Origin: Callorhinus ursinus | Taxonomy: Eukaryota > Chordata > Mammalia > Carnivora > Otariidae | Direction: 5' to 3' | Length of the DNA stretch: 64,000 nt | Assembly (NCBI RefSeq): GCF_003265705.1 | Contig: NW_020312894.1 | Span: 1,640,357 to 1,704,356 of the forward strand | Part shown: positions 44,304-55,379 of the stretch, piece after piece | Numbering within the stretch: position 1 is the first letter of the stretch | Layout: every line of letters starts with the position of its first letter | The notes under the pieces: generated by a model | Database searches by the model: none | Told to the model about the DNA's origin: nothing | Seen by the model: only the letters and a program-made list of their open reading frames with translations | Made by a program: the position numbers and the translations under genes

Positions 44304-44313
44304 TACCAGTCTT
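44244..44313. repeat. (TG)n microsatellite flanked by 14-bp direct repeats
   Basis: About nineteen uninterrupted TG units (44264-44302) preceded by TTTAT. The word TGTCTACCAGTCTT is repeated exactly at 44244-44257 and 44300-44313. Confidence 0.95.
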
Positions 44314-44319
44314 GACGGC

Positions 44320-44780
44320 TTTGTCCTGGGCACCGAGGCCGAGCCCTGAGGTAGGCTCCGGAGCTGATCCTCCCACGGGCACCTCGCAGACGGTCACAGA
44401 ACGCCGAGGTCTGCGTGTTCAAACTTCCTTGGAAATGCCGCGTGGTGACTAATGGGGCACGGCCATCCTGGGCCAGCCAGGTCCGAAACAACAACTAGGA
44501 CATGTCTGGAATAATTTGGGAAGTGAGGACAGTGCAGCAGGAGGTCACACAGCCGCACCGTGGTTGTTGAGAGGCTCCTGTTTTCAGGGCCAAAGGTCGC
44601 AATGTCTGCGGGGGACTCTCACGTGGTTCCACCAAAAACATGTACACACACATGCACGTGCACGCGCACGCACACAGAGGCCAATGGCAATGAGGTCCAC
44701 GGCACAGCAATATCAAAGCAGAGTTTTGGCCCGTTGGTTGGTAATGTTGTCTGGAGATCGGTGCGCTGTTTTATCCCAGC
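44320..44780. other. Single-copy sequence with short CA-rich patch
   Basis: A CACACACATGCACGTGCACG-type patch lies at about 44643-44676. Nothing else recognised. Confidence 0.4.
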
Positions 44781-44784
44781 CGCA

Positions 44785-44798
44785 CAGCGCCCCCTGTG
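44785..44798 (-). promoter_or_regulatory. CTCF-like site, reverse
   Basis: The plus strand reads CAGCGCCCCCTGTG; its complement CACAGGGGGCGCTG contains the full AGGGGGCGCT core. Oriented toward the forward candidate at 40237-40254. Confidence 0.5.
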
Positions 44799-44884
44799 TG
44801 TGTTGCCGTCCCGACAACGGAGTGGGCAGTGGGTTGAAACTCCAGGGTCGAATGTCTTGGAAAGGACAAGATCAACCGTTGCTT

Positions 44885-45015
44885 ATGTTATTGAGCACTT
44901 CTGTCCTTGGCACATTACAAACATCAGCTCATTTGATGTGTAGACGGCCCTGGTAAGTTCCACAAGGGCATAGTTTTGCACATGGAGAAGCAGGTGCCCA
45001 GATTCACGAGGGTCC
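44885..45015. repeat. MIR SINE fossil
   Basis: ATTGAGCACTTCTGTCCTTG, GGCACATTACAAACATCAGC, TCATTTGATGTGTAGACGGC, TAGTTTTGCACATGGAGAAG follow the MIR order 'ttgagcacttactatgtg..ggcac..tacatgtattaactcatttaatcct..attttacagatgagga'. Confidence 0.6.
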
Positions 45016-45019
45016 TCAT

Positions 45020-46115
45020 GGTCGGGGGAGTGTGTGGGTGGCTGCCTAGGCACCAGGTCAGCGGGAATCCCCAGAGCAGCTGTGGGTTCCGCCACCCTGC
45101 CCCAACAGGGGAGCCACCAGCTCCGGAGCAGCCCGGACTCAGGCCTCGGGCACAGCTGTCCCTGAACGGCCCCACCTGCCTTTCTGTTGGAGGGGCGGGG
45201 GACTGCGCCAGCCTCAGCTTCGGCTGGGGGAAAGTAGCTCACCATGGTGGCCCACAGGCCCCTCCTGCATTTCATTCTCCTGTTTCCTAACTGGATTGAT
45301 GTAGGTCCAAGGATACGGTCGACTCTCCACCCACGCTCATGTGACTGGGCAAAGGAACTTGCCCTTTTAATCATAAAATCAGGGAGCTCTCAGTCCACTG
45401 ACTGCTTCACTGAGCCCAAAACGACTGCAGTGAAAAATGCTCATGACTCCTTGTGGGAATAATTCATAAAAGTTTAAAAACTTCCTCATGGTCTTTTTTG
45501 AGCTTTCAGTTTTGTGACAGGGCACAAAAAAATGGCCTGTTCTGCAGCAGCCCACCTCCATCCTGCCTGGAGGTCTTGGCAGAGCCATCTGAATGGTTGG
45601 GGAAAACAGCCACGGGGGGACAGGCAAGATCCCAGCTCCTAGTGGCTTCCTTCTCATGCTCCCCAACCTGACAGCCAAGGACAATGTCATATTCAGATGC
45701 TACAAGCTCCTATGTGCATGAAGAAATCATTAAAATGCACAAATGATGGGAAATTTACCACCACCATTCACAAGGGCAAGTGCTATTGGAGGTTTCTAGG
45801 GTGATTCTTTGTGGAGTGTATGTGTTTTGGGGGACACACTTTGGAGTGTGGGTACAGGGAAGGTCAGCTGCGGGCAGCAGTTGTGTGTGTGACGGCCACC
45901 TAGCAGTGAGCACCGCTGAAGGGAGGTTGGCAGACCTCCCCCACCCCACACACCTTGGATCTGCAGGCTTACCTCCCCCTGTGTTGCTTGTGGGCATGGG
46001 AGTGACCAGGGCAGCCTGGGTCCTAGAGAAGACAGTGCCTCTCTCTTTGCTCTGCAGCCTTCCACATGGTGCCTCCAGGTCTCAAGTGAGCAGCTCTTCC
46101 CTCTGATGTTCTTAC
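45020..46115. other. Single-copy sequence, no gene seen
   Basis: Unique DNA. 45350-45540 is AT-richer and repeat-free (GGGAATAATTCATAAAAGTT) and may be regulatory. Confidence 0.4.
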
Positions 46116-46119
46116 AATG

Positions 46120-46255
46120 TGACATAATTCAGCCCCCAAAGATGCCCATGTCCTGATCTCCAGAGCCTCTCAGCATGTTAGTTTCCACAGCAAAAGGGAG
46201 TTAAAGCTGCAGATGGAACCATGGTTGCTAATCGCAAGTAGGAAGAGGACCCTCC
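46120..46255 (+). repeat. Ancient interspersed repeat fragment
   Basis: CCCCCAAAGATGCCCATGTC, CTGATCTCCAGAGCCTCTCA and AAAAGGGAGTTAAAGCTGCA follow the same old repeat as 28565-28694 and 47085-47440 ('ccccaaagatgtccatgtcctaatccccagaacctgtg'). Confidence 0.6.
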
Positions 46256-46269
46256 CAGAAACAAAGAAT

Positions 46270-46908
46270 TGCAAAGTAAAGCAGCGACATGATACCACTT
46301 CACACCCACGTGATAGGCAGAAACGAACAAGTCTGTCAATCACAAAAGGGGGGGTCTTAAACTGATCCTCTCATTTCAGAGATGAATTGGAGACTTGCAC
46401 ATATCCTCCATTTCCCTCTCCCCTGCAGGCTTACCCTGGAGAAGCTCTTATGCATGAGGATGCAGGGACACAAGCAGGACTGTTTAATGGACATTGCTCC
46501 CAACAGGGAAAACTCAGAAAATCCTAAATGACAATCAGTAAGAGAATTGATAAGAAATTTCTGGGACATTCGTAGATGGACTGTGCTGTAGGAATTAAGG
46601 CAAACGAATGAGAGTTGCATGCATGCATGTGGATGGATGAGCCACAGATACAATGCTGAGAGGGAAGGACACCAGTGGAATTTGCTTCTGACCACAAAAT
46701 TCATGGGCGATGTACCACTGGGGAGAGGGAGAGAAAGGAAATGAGTTCACGGAGAGGCTCAGCTGAGGTTTCCATTGTGTCCGTGATGTCCGATTTCCTC
46801 GGAAAATCTAAGGCTGAGGAGATCGTGTAAGATTTGCTAAAGCTAAGTGTACACTATTCCACAAATTTACTGTGCGTTCGCAATATTTTACTATAGAAAA
46901 TTAAAGCT
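46270..46908 (+). mobile_element. Old L1 3'-end fragment
   Basis: AAGCAGCGACATGATACCAC, TTCACACCCACGTGATAGGC, TACCCTGGAGAAGCTCTTAT, GACATTGCTCCCAACAGGGA and GATGGATGAGCCACAGATAC follow the ORF2 C-terminal and 3' region of old L1s ('gagataccactacacacccac .. ctagagaaactc .. aacatggatgaatctcac'). It is highly diverged. Confidence 0.6.
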
Positions 46909-46982
46909 ACAATAATTTTTATTTTTTTTTATTTATTTTATTTTATTTTTTTTTAATTTTTTTTTATTTACAATAATTTTTA
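46909..46982 (-). mobile_element. Orphan poly(A)-like insertion with 13-bp duplication
   Basis: A 48-nt T-rich block with a few A bases (46922-46969) sits between exact 13-bp copies of ACAATAATTTTTA (46909-46921 and 46970-46982). Read on the minus strand it is an A-rich tail with AAATAAA words but no SINE or LINE body, as left by an extremely 5'-truncated retroinsertion. Confidence 0.65.
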
Positions 46983-47084
46983 AAAAGAAGGTATCAGTGG
47001 TGGCTTCTGGGGACCATTCTGAGAGTAGACTATTTGTGGGGCTCCATAAGCAGACCCAGAAGGGAGAAGTGACAGAAACGGGGA

Positions 47085-47440
47085 CTGTGGTCGGCTGAAG
47101 AATGGGTCCCCAAAGGGCGCCTGGGTGGCTCAGTCGGTTAAGCGACTACCTTCGGCTCGGGTCATGATCCCGGAGTCCTGGGATCGAGTCCCACATCGGG
47201 CTCCCTGCTCAGCAGGGAGTCTGCTTCTCCCTCTGACTCTACCCCCTCTTGTGCTCTCTCTCTCTGTCTCTCAAATAAATAAATAAAATCTTAAAAAAAA
47301 AGAGTGGGTCCCCAAAGATAGCATCATCCTAATCTCTGGAACATGTGCATAAAGCAACTTACATGGCAGAAGGGACTTTGCAGATGTGATTAAGTTACAG
47401 TCTTAAGATAGGGACAGCCACATGGCAGAAAATGCTGTTC
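47085..47440 (+). repeat. Ancient interspersed repeat, split by a SINE
   Basis: The left piece is GGCTGAAGAATGGGTCCCCA; the right piece continues CCCCAAAGATAGCATCATCC, TAATCTCTGGAACATGTGCA, CAGAAGGGACTTTGCAGATG, TGATTAAGTTACAGTC. It is the same family as 46120-46255, interrupted by the SINE at 47116-47299. Sequence from 47440 to about 47620 is unassigned. Confidence 0.65.
47098..47317 (+). mobile_element. Intact carnivore tRNA-type SINE (Can-SINE) with TSD
   Basis: An 18-bp target duplication (one mismatch) flanks the element: AAGAATGGGTCCCCAAAG at 47098-47115 and AAGAGTGGGTCCCCAAAG at 47300-47317. The body (47116-47299) has the tRNA-like head with A-box-like TGGCTCAGTCGG and B-box-like GGATCGAGTCC, the CT-rich stretch TCTCTCTCTCTGTCTCTC, and a tail AAATAAATAAATAAAATC plus A-run. 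Transcribed by pol III in life and mobilised by L1 proteins. The family is carnivore-specific and this version is arctoid-like. Confidence 0.95.
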
Positions 47441-48139
47441 CTGACTTCAGTCCCCCTCACAAGAAAATCACTAGCAACAATCCATAGACAAGAAGCCTTT
47501 GTGAGAATCCCGAAACCTGAGAGTGAGGCTGAAGAACCCCCTAGGCCCAGCGTAACAGAAAAAATGCACTAGAAGGGTGGGGAGAGCAGTTTCACTTTGA
47601 CCATATCACCCGCCCCCAGGCTGGTATACAGTTCTCCTAGTGCTCTAGTTTCTACAGGGGGGAGAAAGAGCTGAAATGAAATGATGCTAATTGGCAATGT
47701 AAATCATTATGAATATATTAAACTCACTGGTAAAGGTAAATAGATGCTAATGGCCAGATTCTCTAATGTTGTAATGGTGGTGCATAAATCACTTTCAACT
47801 ATAGTTTAAATGTTAAAAACAGATGTATTTAAAATAACTATAACTACAACAATTTGTTAGTGCATACACAATATAAAGAAGATATAAATCGTAACACCGA
47901 TAACCTAAAATGCGAGGGAGGGGTGAAGTAAACGTATAGGGTTTGTAGTATGCTATCAAAGTTAAGTTGTTACCAGCTTAAAATATAATTTTATAACTGT
48001 AAGGTATTATATGTAAACCTCATGATTGAGAATCAAACATAGTGTCCCAAGAAGTTACCAAATCACCAAGGAAGATAGGGAGAGAGGAAGGAAGGAACAA
48101 AAGAACTATAAAAACAGTCAGAAAACAATGAACAAAATG

Positions 48140-51100
48140 GCAAGGACAGTCCTTACCCATCAATAATTACTTTAAATGTAAGTGGATTAAATTCTCTAAT
48201 CAAAAGACACAGAGTAGTTGAATGGATAGAACTCCATCCAGTGATCTGCTGCCTGCAAGAGACTTACTTTAGCTTTAAGGACACACATAGGATAAAAATG
48301 AAGGGATGCAAAAGATATTTTAAGCAACTGGTACCCAAAAAGAGCAGAGCTCACTATACTTATATCAGATAAAAGAGACTTCACATAAAATAGATTTGCT
48401 GCTATGTTGCTGACCTATAAGAGACAAAGAAGGTCATTACATAATGATAAAGGGATCAATTCATCAAGAAGATATACAATTGCAAATAGTTTTGCACCTA
48501 ACATATATTGCTAAATATACAAAGCAAATACTAACAGAACTAAAAGGAGACATAGTCAGCAATACAATCATAGTAGGGGACCCTAATGCTCCACTCTCAA
48601 CAGTGGATAAAATCATCCAGGCAGAAAATCAATAAGGAAACAGCAGATTAGAATAACACTATAGACTAAGTGGACCTAACAGACACATTCAGAACATTCC
48701 AGCCAACAACAGCAGAATACACATTCTTCCCAAGCACATATGAAACATTCTCTAGGATAGAGCATGTTAGTCCACAAAACAAATCTAAAATTAAAGAAGA
48801 CTGAAATTATGTCAAATGTCTTTTCCAACCACAGAAGTATGGAAACTAGCAATCAATTATAAAATGAAAACTAGAAAATTCACAAATATATGGAGATTAA
48901 GCAACATGCATCTGAACAACCAATGGGTCAACAATGAACTCAAAAGAGAAAGAAAAAAATTTCTGGGAACAAGTGAAAATGGAAATGCTATATACTAAAA
49001 CTTATGGCTTGCAGCAAAAGCAGTTTTAAGAGGGAAGTTTATAGTGATAAATGCCTACATTAAAAAAATAAAGATCTCTAATAAACCTAACATTATACCT
49101 CAAAGAACTAGAAAAAACAAATAAAGCCCAAAGTTAGTAGAAGGAAGGAAATAACAATGAGTAGGGCAGAAGTAAATGAAAAAGAGAATAAGAAAACAAT
49201 AGAAAAGATCAATGAAACTAGGAGTTGGGTTTCTTTTTTAAGGTAAACAAAATTGACAAACCTTTAGCCAGATTAACCAAGAAAAAAAGGTTTAGGATTC
49301 AAATAAATAAAATTATAAAGGGGAGAGGAGACATTACAACTCGTATCACAGAAATACAAAGGATCATGAACTCTGTGAATGATTATGTGCCAACAAATTG
49401 GATACCATTGAAGAAACAAATTCCTAGAAACATATAACCTAACAAGATTGACTCATGAATAAATAGAAAATCTGAACAGATCAATAATTATTAAGGAGAT
49501 TGAAATCAGTAATAAAATAACTTCCAATAAAGAAAAGCCCAGGAAAAGATGGTTTCAGCAAATTCTACTAAAATTTAAAGGAGAATTAACACCATCCTTC
49601 ACAAACTCTTCCATGGAATTGAAGAGGAGGGAACATTTCTGAACTCATTTCTAAGGCCAGTATTATCCTGATACCAACTCTGATAAGGACACTAAAAGAA
49701 AAGAAAACTATAGGCCAATATCCCTGATGAATATAGATGCTAAAATTTGCAACAAAATACTAGCAAACTGAATTTAACAGCACATTATAAGGATTATACA
49801 CCATGATCAAGGAAGGTTTAACCCTGGGATGCAAGGATGGTTCAGTATCTGCAAATCAGTCAATGTGATACACCACATTAACAAAATGAAGGATGAAAAC
49901 CATATGTTCATCTCAATAGATGCACAGAAAACATTTGACAAAATTCAGCAACTTTCATGATAAAAGCTCTCAACAGATATAGAGTATAGAAGAAACATAT
50001 CTAAACATAAAACAAAAAGGCATCTATAACAAGCCCACGGCTGACATCATACTGAATGATGAAAGGTTCGAGCTTTTCCTCTAAGATCATGAACAAGACA
50101 AGTGTGCCTACTCTCGCCACCCCTATTCAGTGTGGTACTGGAATTTATAGTCAGTGCAATCAGGCAAGAAAAAGAAATAAAAGGCATCTAAATTGGAAAG
50201 GAAGAAGTCACACTGTCTCTGCAGATGACATGACTTTATATACAGAAAAAAATAGACTCTAGCAAAAAAATGTTAGAACTAATGAATTTAGTAAAGTATT
50301 GCAGGATACAAAATCAACATACAAAGATCAGTTGTGTTTCTATATGTGAACAATGAAACATTTGAAAAAATAAAGAAACCAATTTCATTTCTAATATAAA
50401 AAACAGTAAAATACTTAGGAACAAATCTAACCAAGGAGGTGAATGATTTTTATATTGAAAACCATAAGACTTTGAATGAAAGGCACAAATAAATGGAAAG
50501 ATATCTTGTGCTCATGGATTGGAAGAATTAATGCTGTTAAAATATCCATACAACTCAAAGCAATCAGCAGATTCCATGCAATCAAAATTCCAACGGCATT
50601 TTTTCACAGAAATGGAAAAAAAAACAATGTTAAAATGCATATGGAACCACAAAAAATTCTGACTAGCCAACACAATCTTAAAGAAGAAGAACAAAGCTGG
50701 ATGAATCATATCTCCTGATTTCAAACTATATTACAAAGCTATAGTAATCAACACAATACTGGCATAAAAACAGACACATACAGACTAATAGAACAAAATA
50801 GAGAGCCCAGAAGTAAAACCACACACATATTGTCGACTATATGAAACAAGTACACTGAGAACACAGGATGGGAAGAGGGTTATCTCTTCAATAAATGGTG
50901 TTGGGAAAATGATATTCACACGCAAAAGAATGAAATTGGAACCTCCTTTTTAATACTACTCACAAAAATTGACTGTAAATGGATTAAAGTCTTAAATGTA
51001 AGACCTGAAACAATAAAACTCCTAGAAGAAAATATAGGGTAAAAACTACTTGACATAGGTCTTGGAAATGACTTTTTAGATATGACAAAAGCACAAGCCA

Positions 51101-51620
51101 CAAAAGCAAAAATCAACAAGCTGGATATAATTAAACTAAAAAGCTTCTGCGGAACAAAAGAAATAATAAAGTGAAAAAGCAATGTATGAAATGGGAGAAA
51201 ATATTTGTAAACCACACATCTGATAAGGCTTAATATCAAAATATGTAAGGGAGTTATACTCAATAGCAAACCCCCCACCCAATCTGATTAAAAAATGGAC
51301 AAATGACTTATACAGATATTTTTGCAAGGAAAACATATAAATGGCCAACAGGTACGTGAAAAGATGCTCAACATCACTCCTCATCAGCAAATCAAAACCA
51401 CGAGGAGACGCCACCTCCCAGCTGTCAGAATGGCTATTATCAGAAAGACAAGAAACAACAAGTGTTGGCGAGGATGCGGAGAAAGGGGAACCTCACGCAC
51501 CATTGGTGGGAATGCAAGCTGGTGCGGTCACTGTGGACAACAGTACTGAGGTTCCTCGAACAGTTAACAGAACTCCTGCTATAGCAATCCTGCTTCTGGG
51601 CGTATAGCCAATAATGAAAT
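48140..51620 (+). pseudogene. L1 ORF2 relic (endonuclease / reverse transcriptase)
   Basis: Degenerate ORF2 of the old L1. Frame pieces at 48444-48635 (IIVGDPNAPLS, from the usual GDFNTPLS), 48816-48998, 49225-49437, 50056-50262 (SADDMTLY, with F/Y changed to S before ADD) and 50476-50718 ([11 protein letters not shown]) are scattered over all plus frames. It cannot encode a working protein and is much older than the L1 at 13-19.5 kb. Confidence 0.9.
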
Positions 51621-51900
51621 CACTATATCTCGAAGAGTTATCTGCTCTCTCATGGTCATTGCAGCATTGTTCATAATGCCAGGATGTGGAAATAACCTAC
51701 GTGTCTGTCAATGGATGGACAGATGAAGAAAATGTAGTACATATACATAATGGGTATTTCTTAGCCATAAAAAATGAAAATCTTGCCATATGTGACAACA
51801 TGGGTAGACCTTGAGAGCATTATGCTGAGTGAGAGAACCAGACAAAGGCCAATGCTGCATGATCTCACTTATGTGTGGATTCTAAAAAAGTTGAACTCTG

Positions 51901-51967
51901 GGGTGCCTGGGTGGCTCAGTCAGTGAAGCATCTGCCTTTGGCTCAGGTGCTGATCCCAGAACCCTGG
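51901..51967 (+). mobile_element. 3'-truncated Can-SINE fragment inside L1 3' UTR
   Basis: GGGTGCCTGGGTGGCTCAGT, GAAGCATCTGCCTTTGGCTC and AGGTGCTGATCCCAGAACCC are the head of a SINE, which then stops. The B-box half, CT stretch and A-tail are missing. L1 3' UTR sequence resumes at once (GGGAGTAGGGGAAATGGGGA), and a few tens of L1 bases expected at the junction are also missing. Confidence 0.85.
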
Positions 51968-52240
51968 GCTGGGAGTAGGGGAAATGGGGACATGCTGGTC
52001 GAGAGGCACAAGCTTCCCGTTATAAGATGAGTAAGCTCTGGGGACGTGATGTACAGCATGGTGACCGTGGATCTTAAATGTTCTCATTACACATAAAGTA
52101 ATTATGTGAGGGGACGGATGTGTTAACAAACCTTATTGTGGTGATTGTTTCCCAGTACACACTTGTGTCATTACATCGCACACCTTAAACTTACACCATG
52201 TTACATGTCAATTATATGTCAGTAAAGCTGGAAAAATCCT

Positions 52241-52555
52241 CATAATGTTACGTTAAAGAGTATAACGTTATCAAGGAAATGGATAATTTTTATTTTAAAA
52301 AGCCATTGTCTTCAATGTCCACTTGTGGCTTCTGTCTTCCCTTTCTAGACAAGTTGAAGGCTTGAAAGTCTTCTGGGGATACCCTCGGGGTTGGTGGGGG
52401 GGACCAGAATGTCAGGGCTGCCCGCATATGGCTGACCTCATGGTCCCTCCGGGATGAAAGGAGGAAATGGGAAGGAGGATGAGTCACGTTGCCGAGCTGC
52501 CAGAGAGGGGTGGGCCCTGTCACATCACAGCTCCAGAGGGCCTCACTGAGCTGAT
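52241..52555. other. Unique sequence
   Basis: Transition from the L1 A-tail to GC-richer DNA. No repeat or gene recognised. Confidence 0.35.
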
Positions 52556-52559
52556 ATGG

Positions 52560-55379
52560 CAGTTCAGCTGAGCAGGTGCTAGGATGTCCCACATCCCCCT
52601 GAGCATCCCCACCTCCACACCATTTTTCATTCCATCTTCCCACTGGGGACACCCTCCCCCTGACATTGGTGCTAACCTCCTGTCCCTTGCTCAGACTGTC
52701 ATCACATACACTTTAGATGTGTATGGCTGGCAATGTCTACACTTCTCCTGCGATAAGATATGGATGTGAATCCACTGCCTTGTCCAGGGCATAGGGGGAG
52801 GTTTGGTTTCCACTTGGCCTTCCCCAATATGATATAGCCCTTAATCCTTGGGCCAAGGACCCAATGAGGGGGATGCACCCTCTACAAAGATGTTAGTCCC
52901 CATGGTTCATTTGGGAACTGGGGCATGACCCCTGCGTGGGGCCGTGGGCCCAGTGGACATACCACAATCCAGGCCTGGGCTAGCACCTCACTTATTACCT
53001 GACTCCCACATGCCCTCCTCTAATTTGGGGGCCACAGTGACTCTTTATGTCCTTGGGTATCAGTGGCAACTCAGATGCTGTGTCCAACAGTCCCTGAAAC
53101 ATTTGGGTCTCTCCCTTCCCTGGTGCACAGCAGTGTAAGTAAATGGCACAGGTCCCTGTGATGAAGAAACAGGGTTTCTTACTGTGGGTACTCACCCAGG
53201 TGTTGCAGGCTTGGGACTTTTTCTGGGGCAACTGTTTGGCCTGGCCATTTGGGCCTACAGAGGGACATTCCTGATGAGCCATACCCACTCGGGGACTCTC
53301 AGTAGACGGGAAGCTTTGGTGGCCAGGTTCAACTTCTGTCTGTTTGCTTCCCCAGCTCTGGTCCACAGCTGTTAATCACTGGTAAATACCCTGCTTGGAA
53401 ACCCCATCTCCACGTTTGCTTCCAGAGAATCGAATTGTGACATCTACTGATGGAGATGCTAGGAAGGGTCTAATCTCAGGGGGCTGCCTGAGCCAAGGAT
53501 CCAGTTACCTGTAACTTCCTAAGGAAGTGCTCCTGGAGCCAGGAAGTGGGGAAGGCAAACAAGGGGCGAACTTCGGTGGAGCCCCAGACTCAGCCTGATC
53601 CCGCAGGCAGCTCCTGAACATGCACCCCTCCTTGGGGTCAGTCTTACCTCCAGGCACAGAAGCCAGCAGGCATCCATGGTGAGGAATCCCACACCTGCTG
53701 GACATTGGCTACAAAGGGGGGGACAGTGGGTAAAACCGCAGGCACCCCCAGTTGTCTGACAGGTGGCAGATGATGCTCCAGCGCCCATGGGCAACCTCCG
53801 AAGGCCTGGTGAGCCTTTTGCTCAGAGCTGGTGAAAGACATCGTAGGGGGTGGGTGTAGGTGAGGGTGCTGCAGACGTGCAAGTTTAGTTCGTGTTTCTG
53901 TTGCTGATTATCCTCTCAGGTTTGTCTTGACTTTAGTCAACAGTAAGACCAGAAGCCCCCAGGGAAAGGCAGAAGTCAGACTCCTCAGGAAACAGATCAG
54001 TCCTATGCAGGAAGCGCTTGGTGAGGTCTCAATCTGACAGACAGCCAGCTCAGGCCATAAAAGCTATACCAAGCCCTTCATGCCTCCCAGTGACAAGTGG
54101 TCAAGCCTCAAGCCCAATACTGGAGGGTTTAGCTGGATGGTTTATCACTGGCTGATTCAGGTCAAAATTGCCCACATGATCGTGTGTGTGGATACAGTTG
54201 GAGCAATGCCATCACTGCCCACTCTCCTCGATTTTTCTGTCCTTGGGAAACACCCCAAATGCCATCCCAATAAAACCAGCCACATGGGTGCTTGCAGGGA
54301 GCTGGTGGCACAGCTGGGGAAGGGGTCAGGGACCCTAGCTCGGTTCTGGTCCAGTGATGTTCCCCAGCTGTTGGCTCTTCCTTTACATCAGGCAAATACC
54401 TATACTTGGATTAGCACCGTGTAATGGTTTTGCCCCTTGGTAGCATTTCCTGAGGGCACAGTTCTTGGGGTTCATTTTGATGGGGCTTGCAATCAGGGTT
54501 GGGATTACCCAGCAGCCTCAGGAAGGAAAGACAGCTGCTCTGTGCCATGACCATAGACAATACACATCACCCAAGGCCAGTGTCCAGTCCTGTGGCCAGC
54601 GTGGCCACCCCTTGCTGACTCTTCCCAAAGCATCAGGCAATGGATGATTCTTGGAATGCAAAAATATGGCTTGTTGAAAATTTCCATCTTCAACAAGTGA
54701 GATCTGACTTGCTGCTAGGAAGATTTTTGAAATCTAGATGGAACCTTCTCCAAGCAGGTAGAAGCAGTCCAGCCTTCAGGTAATCTGCTGAATTATGTTG
54801 TCATTCTAAAGCAGAGAAATGCTTGCTGGCACTGCACACATGCAGCAATCTCTCCAGCACAAGAGGGTCATTATTCAGAACGCTGTGGGGAAGTGTGGCC
54901 CATGGGGAGACGCTGGGAGAGGCAGCAGTGCCACGCCCCACTCCCTCAAGCTGGCGTTCCAGTGAAGAGGGAAGTGGCTACACTCACACAGAGACAGGGT
55001 AGGTGAGGGCTGGTGTGGGAAGTGGGTGCCCATGTCTAGGTAACCAGGTAAATAACTGATCAAAGGAGCCATCCAGACAGCCCCTGTTTCCACACATGAC
55101 TTGGAGAAAAAGCTGTGCCAATAATCAGAAACACTGTGGATCTTACCTGGGAAGGCAATGGACCCTGTGGGAAGTGTGTGTGCATGGCTTGCCTCCAAGA
55201 ACCTGGGCTCTTGCAAGACCCTGGGAACTAAACTGGCACCTTCCTAGAACAATGGCTGCAATCACATGCAAATCCAGCAAAAATCGAGTTTGTTTACAGG
55301 GATTGTATCCACTTCATGCTTTTTAAAAATTAGTTAATTGGCTCCAACTTTGAAATTTCCCGAAGTCTTCTATTGGAAA
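52560..55379 (+). mobile_element. Possible eroded ERV interior (ERVL-like), uncertain
   Basis: About 2.8 kb with uniform moderate GC content, unlike the flanks. It contains phrases I associate with old ERV-L type internal sequence (CTAGCACCTCACTTATTACC, CCACAGTGACTCTTTATGTC, CTCGGGGACTCTCAGTAG). A translated stretch at about 54080-54424 holds CVDT after a Trp-containing segment, faintly like an integrase core start, and 53184-53375 has a hydrophobic run. No frame is intact and no LTR was found at either end. It could instead be unique DNA. Confidence 0.3.

Larger units (their letters stand above)
47620..52240 (+). mobile_element. Old L1, 5'-truncated, ORF2 plus 3' UTR
   Basis: Starts in the region before ORF2 (AAACTCACTGGTAAAGGTAA), enters ORF2 at about 48140 (ATCAATAATTACTTTAAATG) and runs to a 3' UTR ending CAGTAAAGCTGGAAAAA at about 52236. 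Landmarks: CTGCCTGCAAGAGACTTACT (endonuclease, about 48249), GTAGGGGACCCTAATGCTCC (about 48573), TCTCAATAGATGCACAGAAA (RT, about 49911), the polymerase site reading SADDMTLY at about 50213-50236, TGTTGGCGAGGATGCGGAGA (about 51463). ORF1 is absent. Dozens of stops and frameshifts leave only 60-120-codon pieces, so this is an ancient L1MA/MB-type copy. Its 3' UTR is broken by a SINE fragment. Confidence 0.92.

Noticed and set aside
47116..47200. tRNA gene
   Set aside because: A-box- and B-box-like words are present, but the sequence continues into the CT-rich and A-tail parts of a Can-SINE with target duplications. It is a SINE, not a functional tRNA gene.
54080..54424. 114-codon frame as an intact retroviral integrase
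   Set aside because: Only a faint CVDT-like resemblance, with no catalytic DDE set or zinc-finger visible. Kept only as part of a low-confidence ERV-like block.
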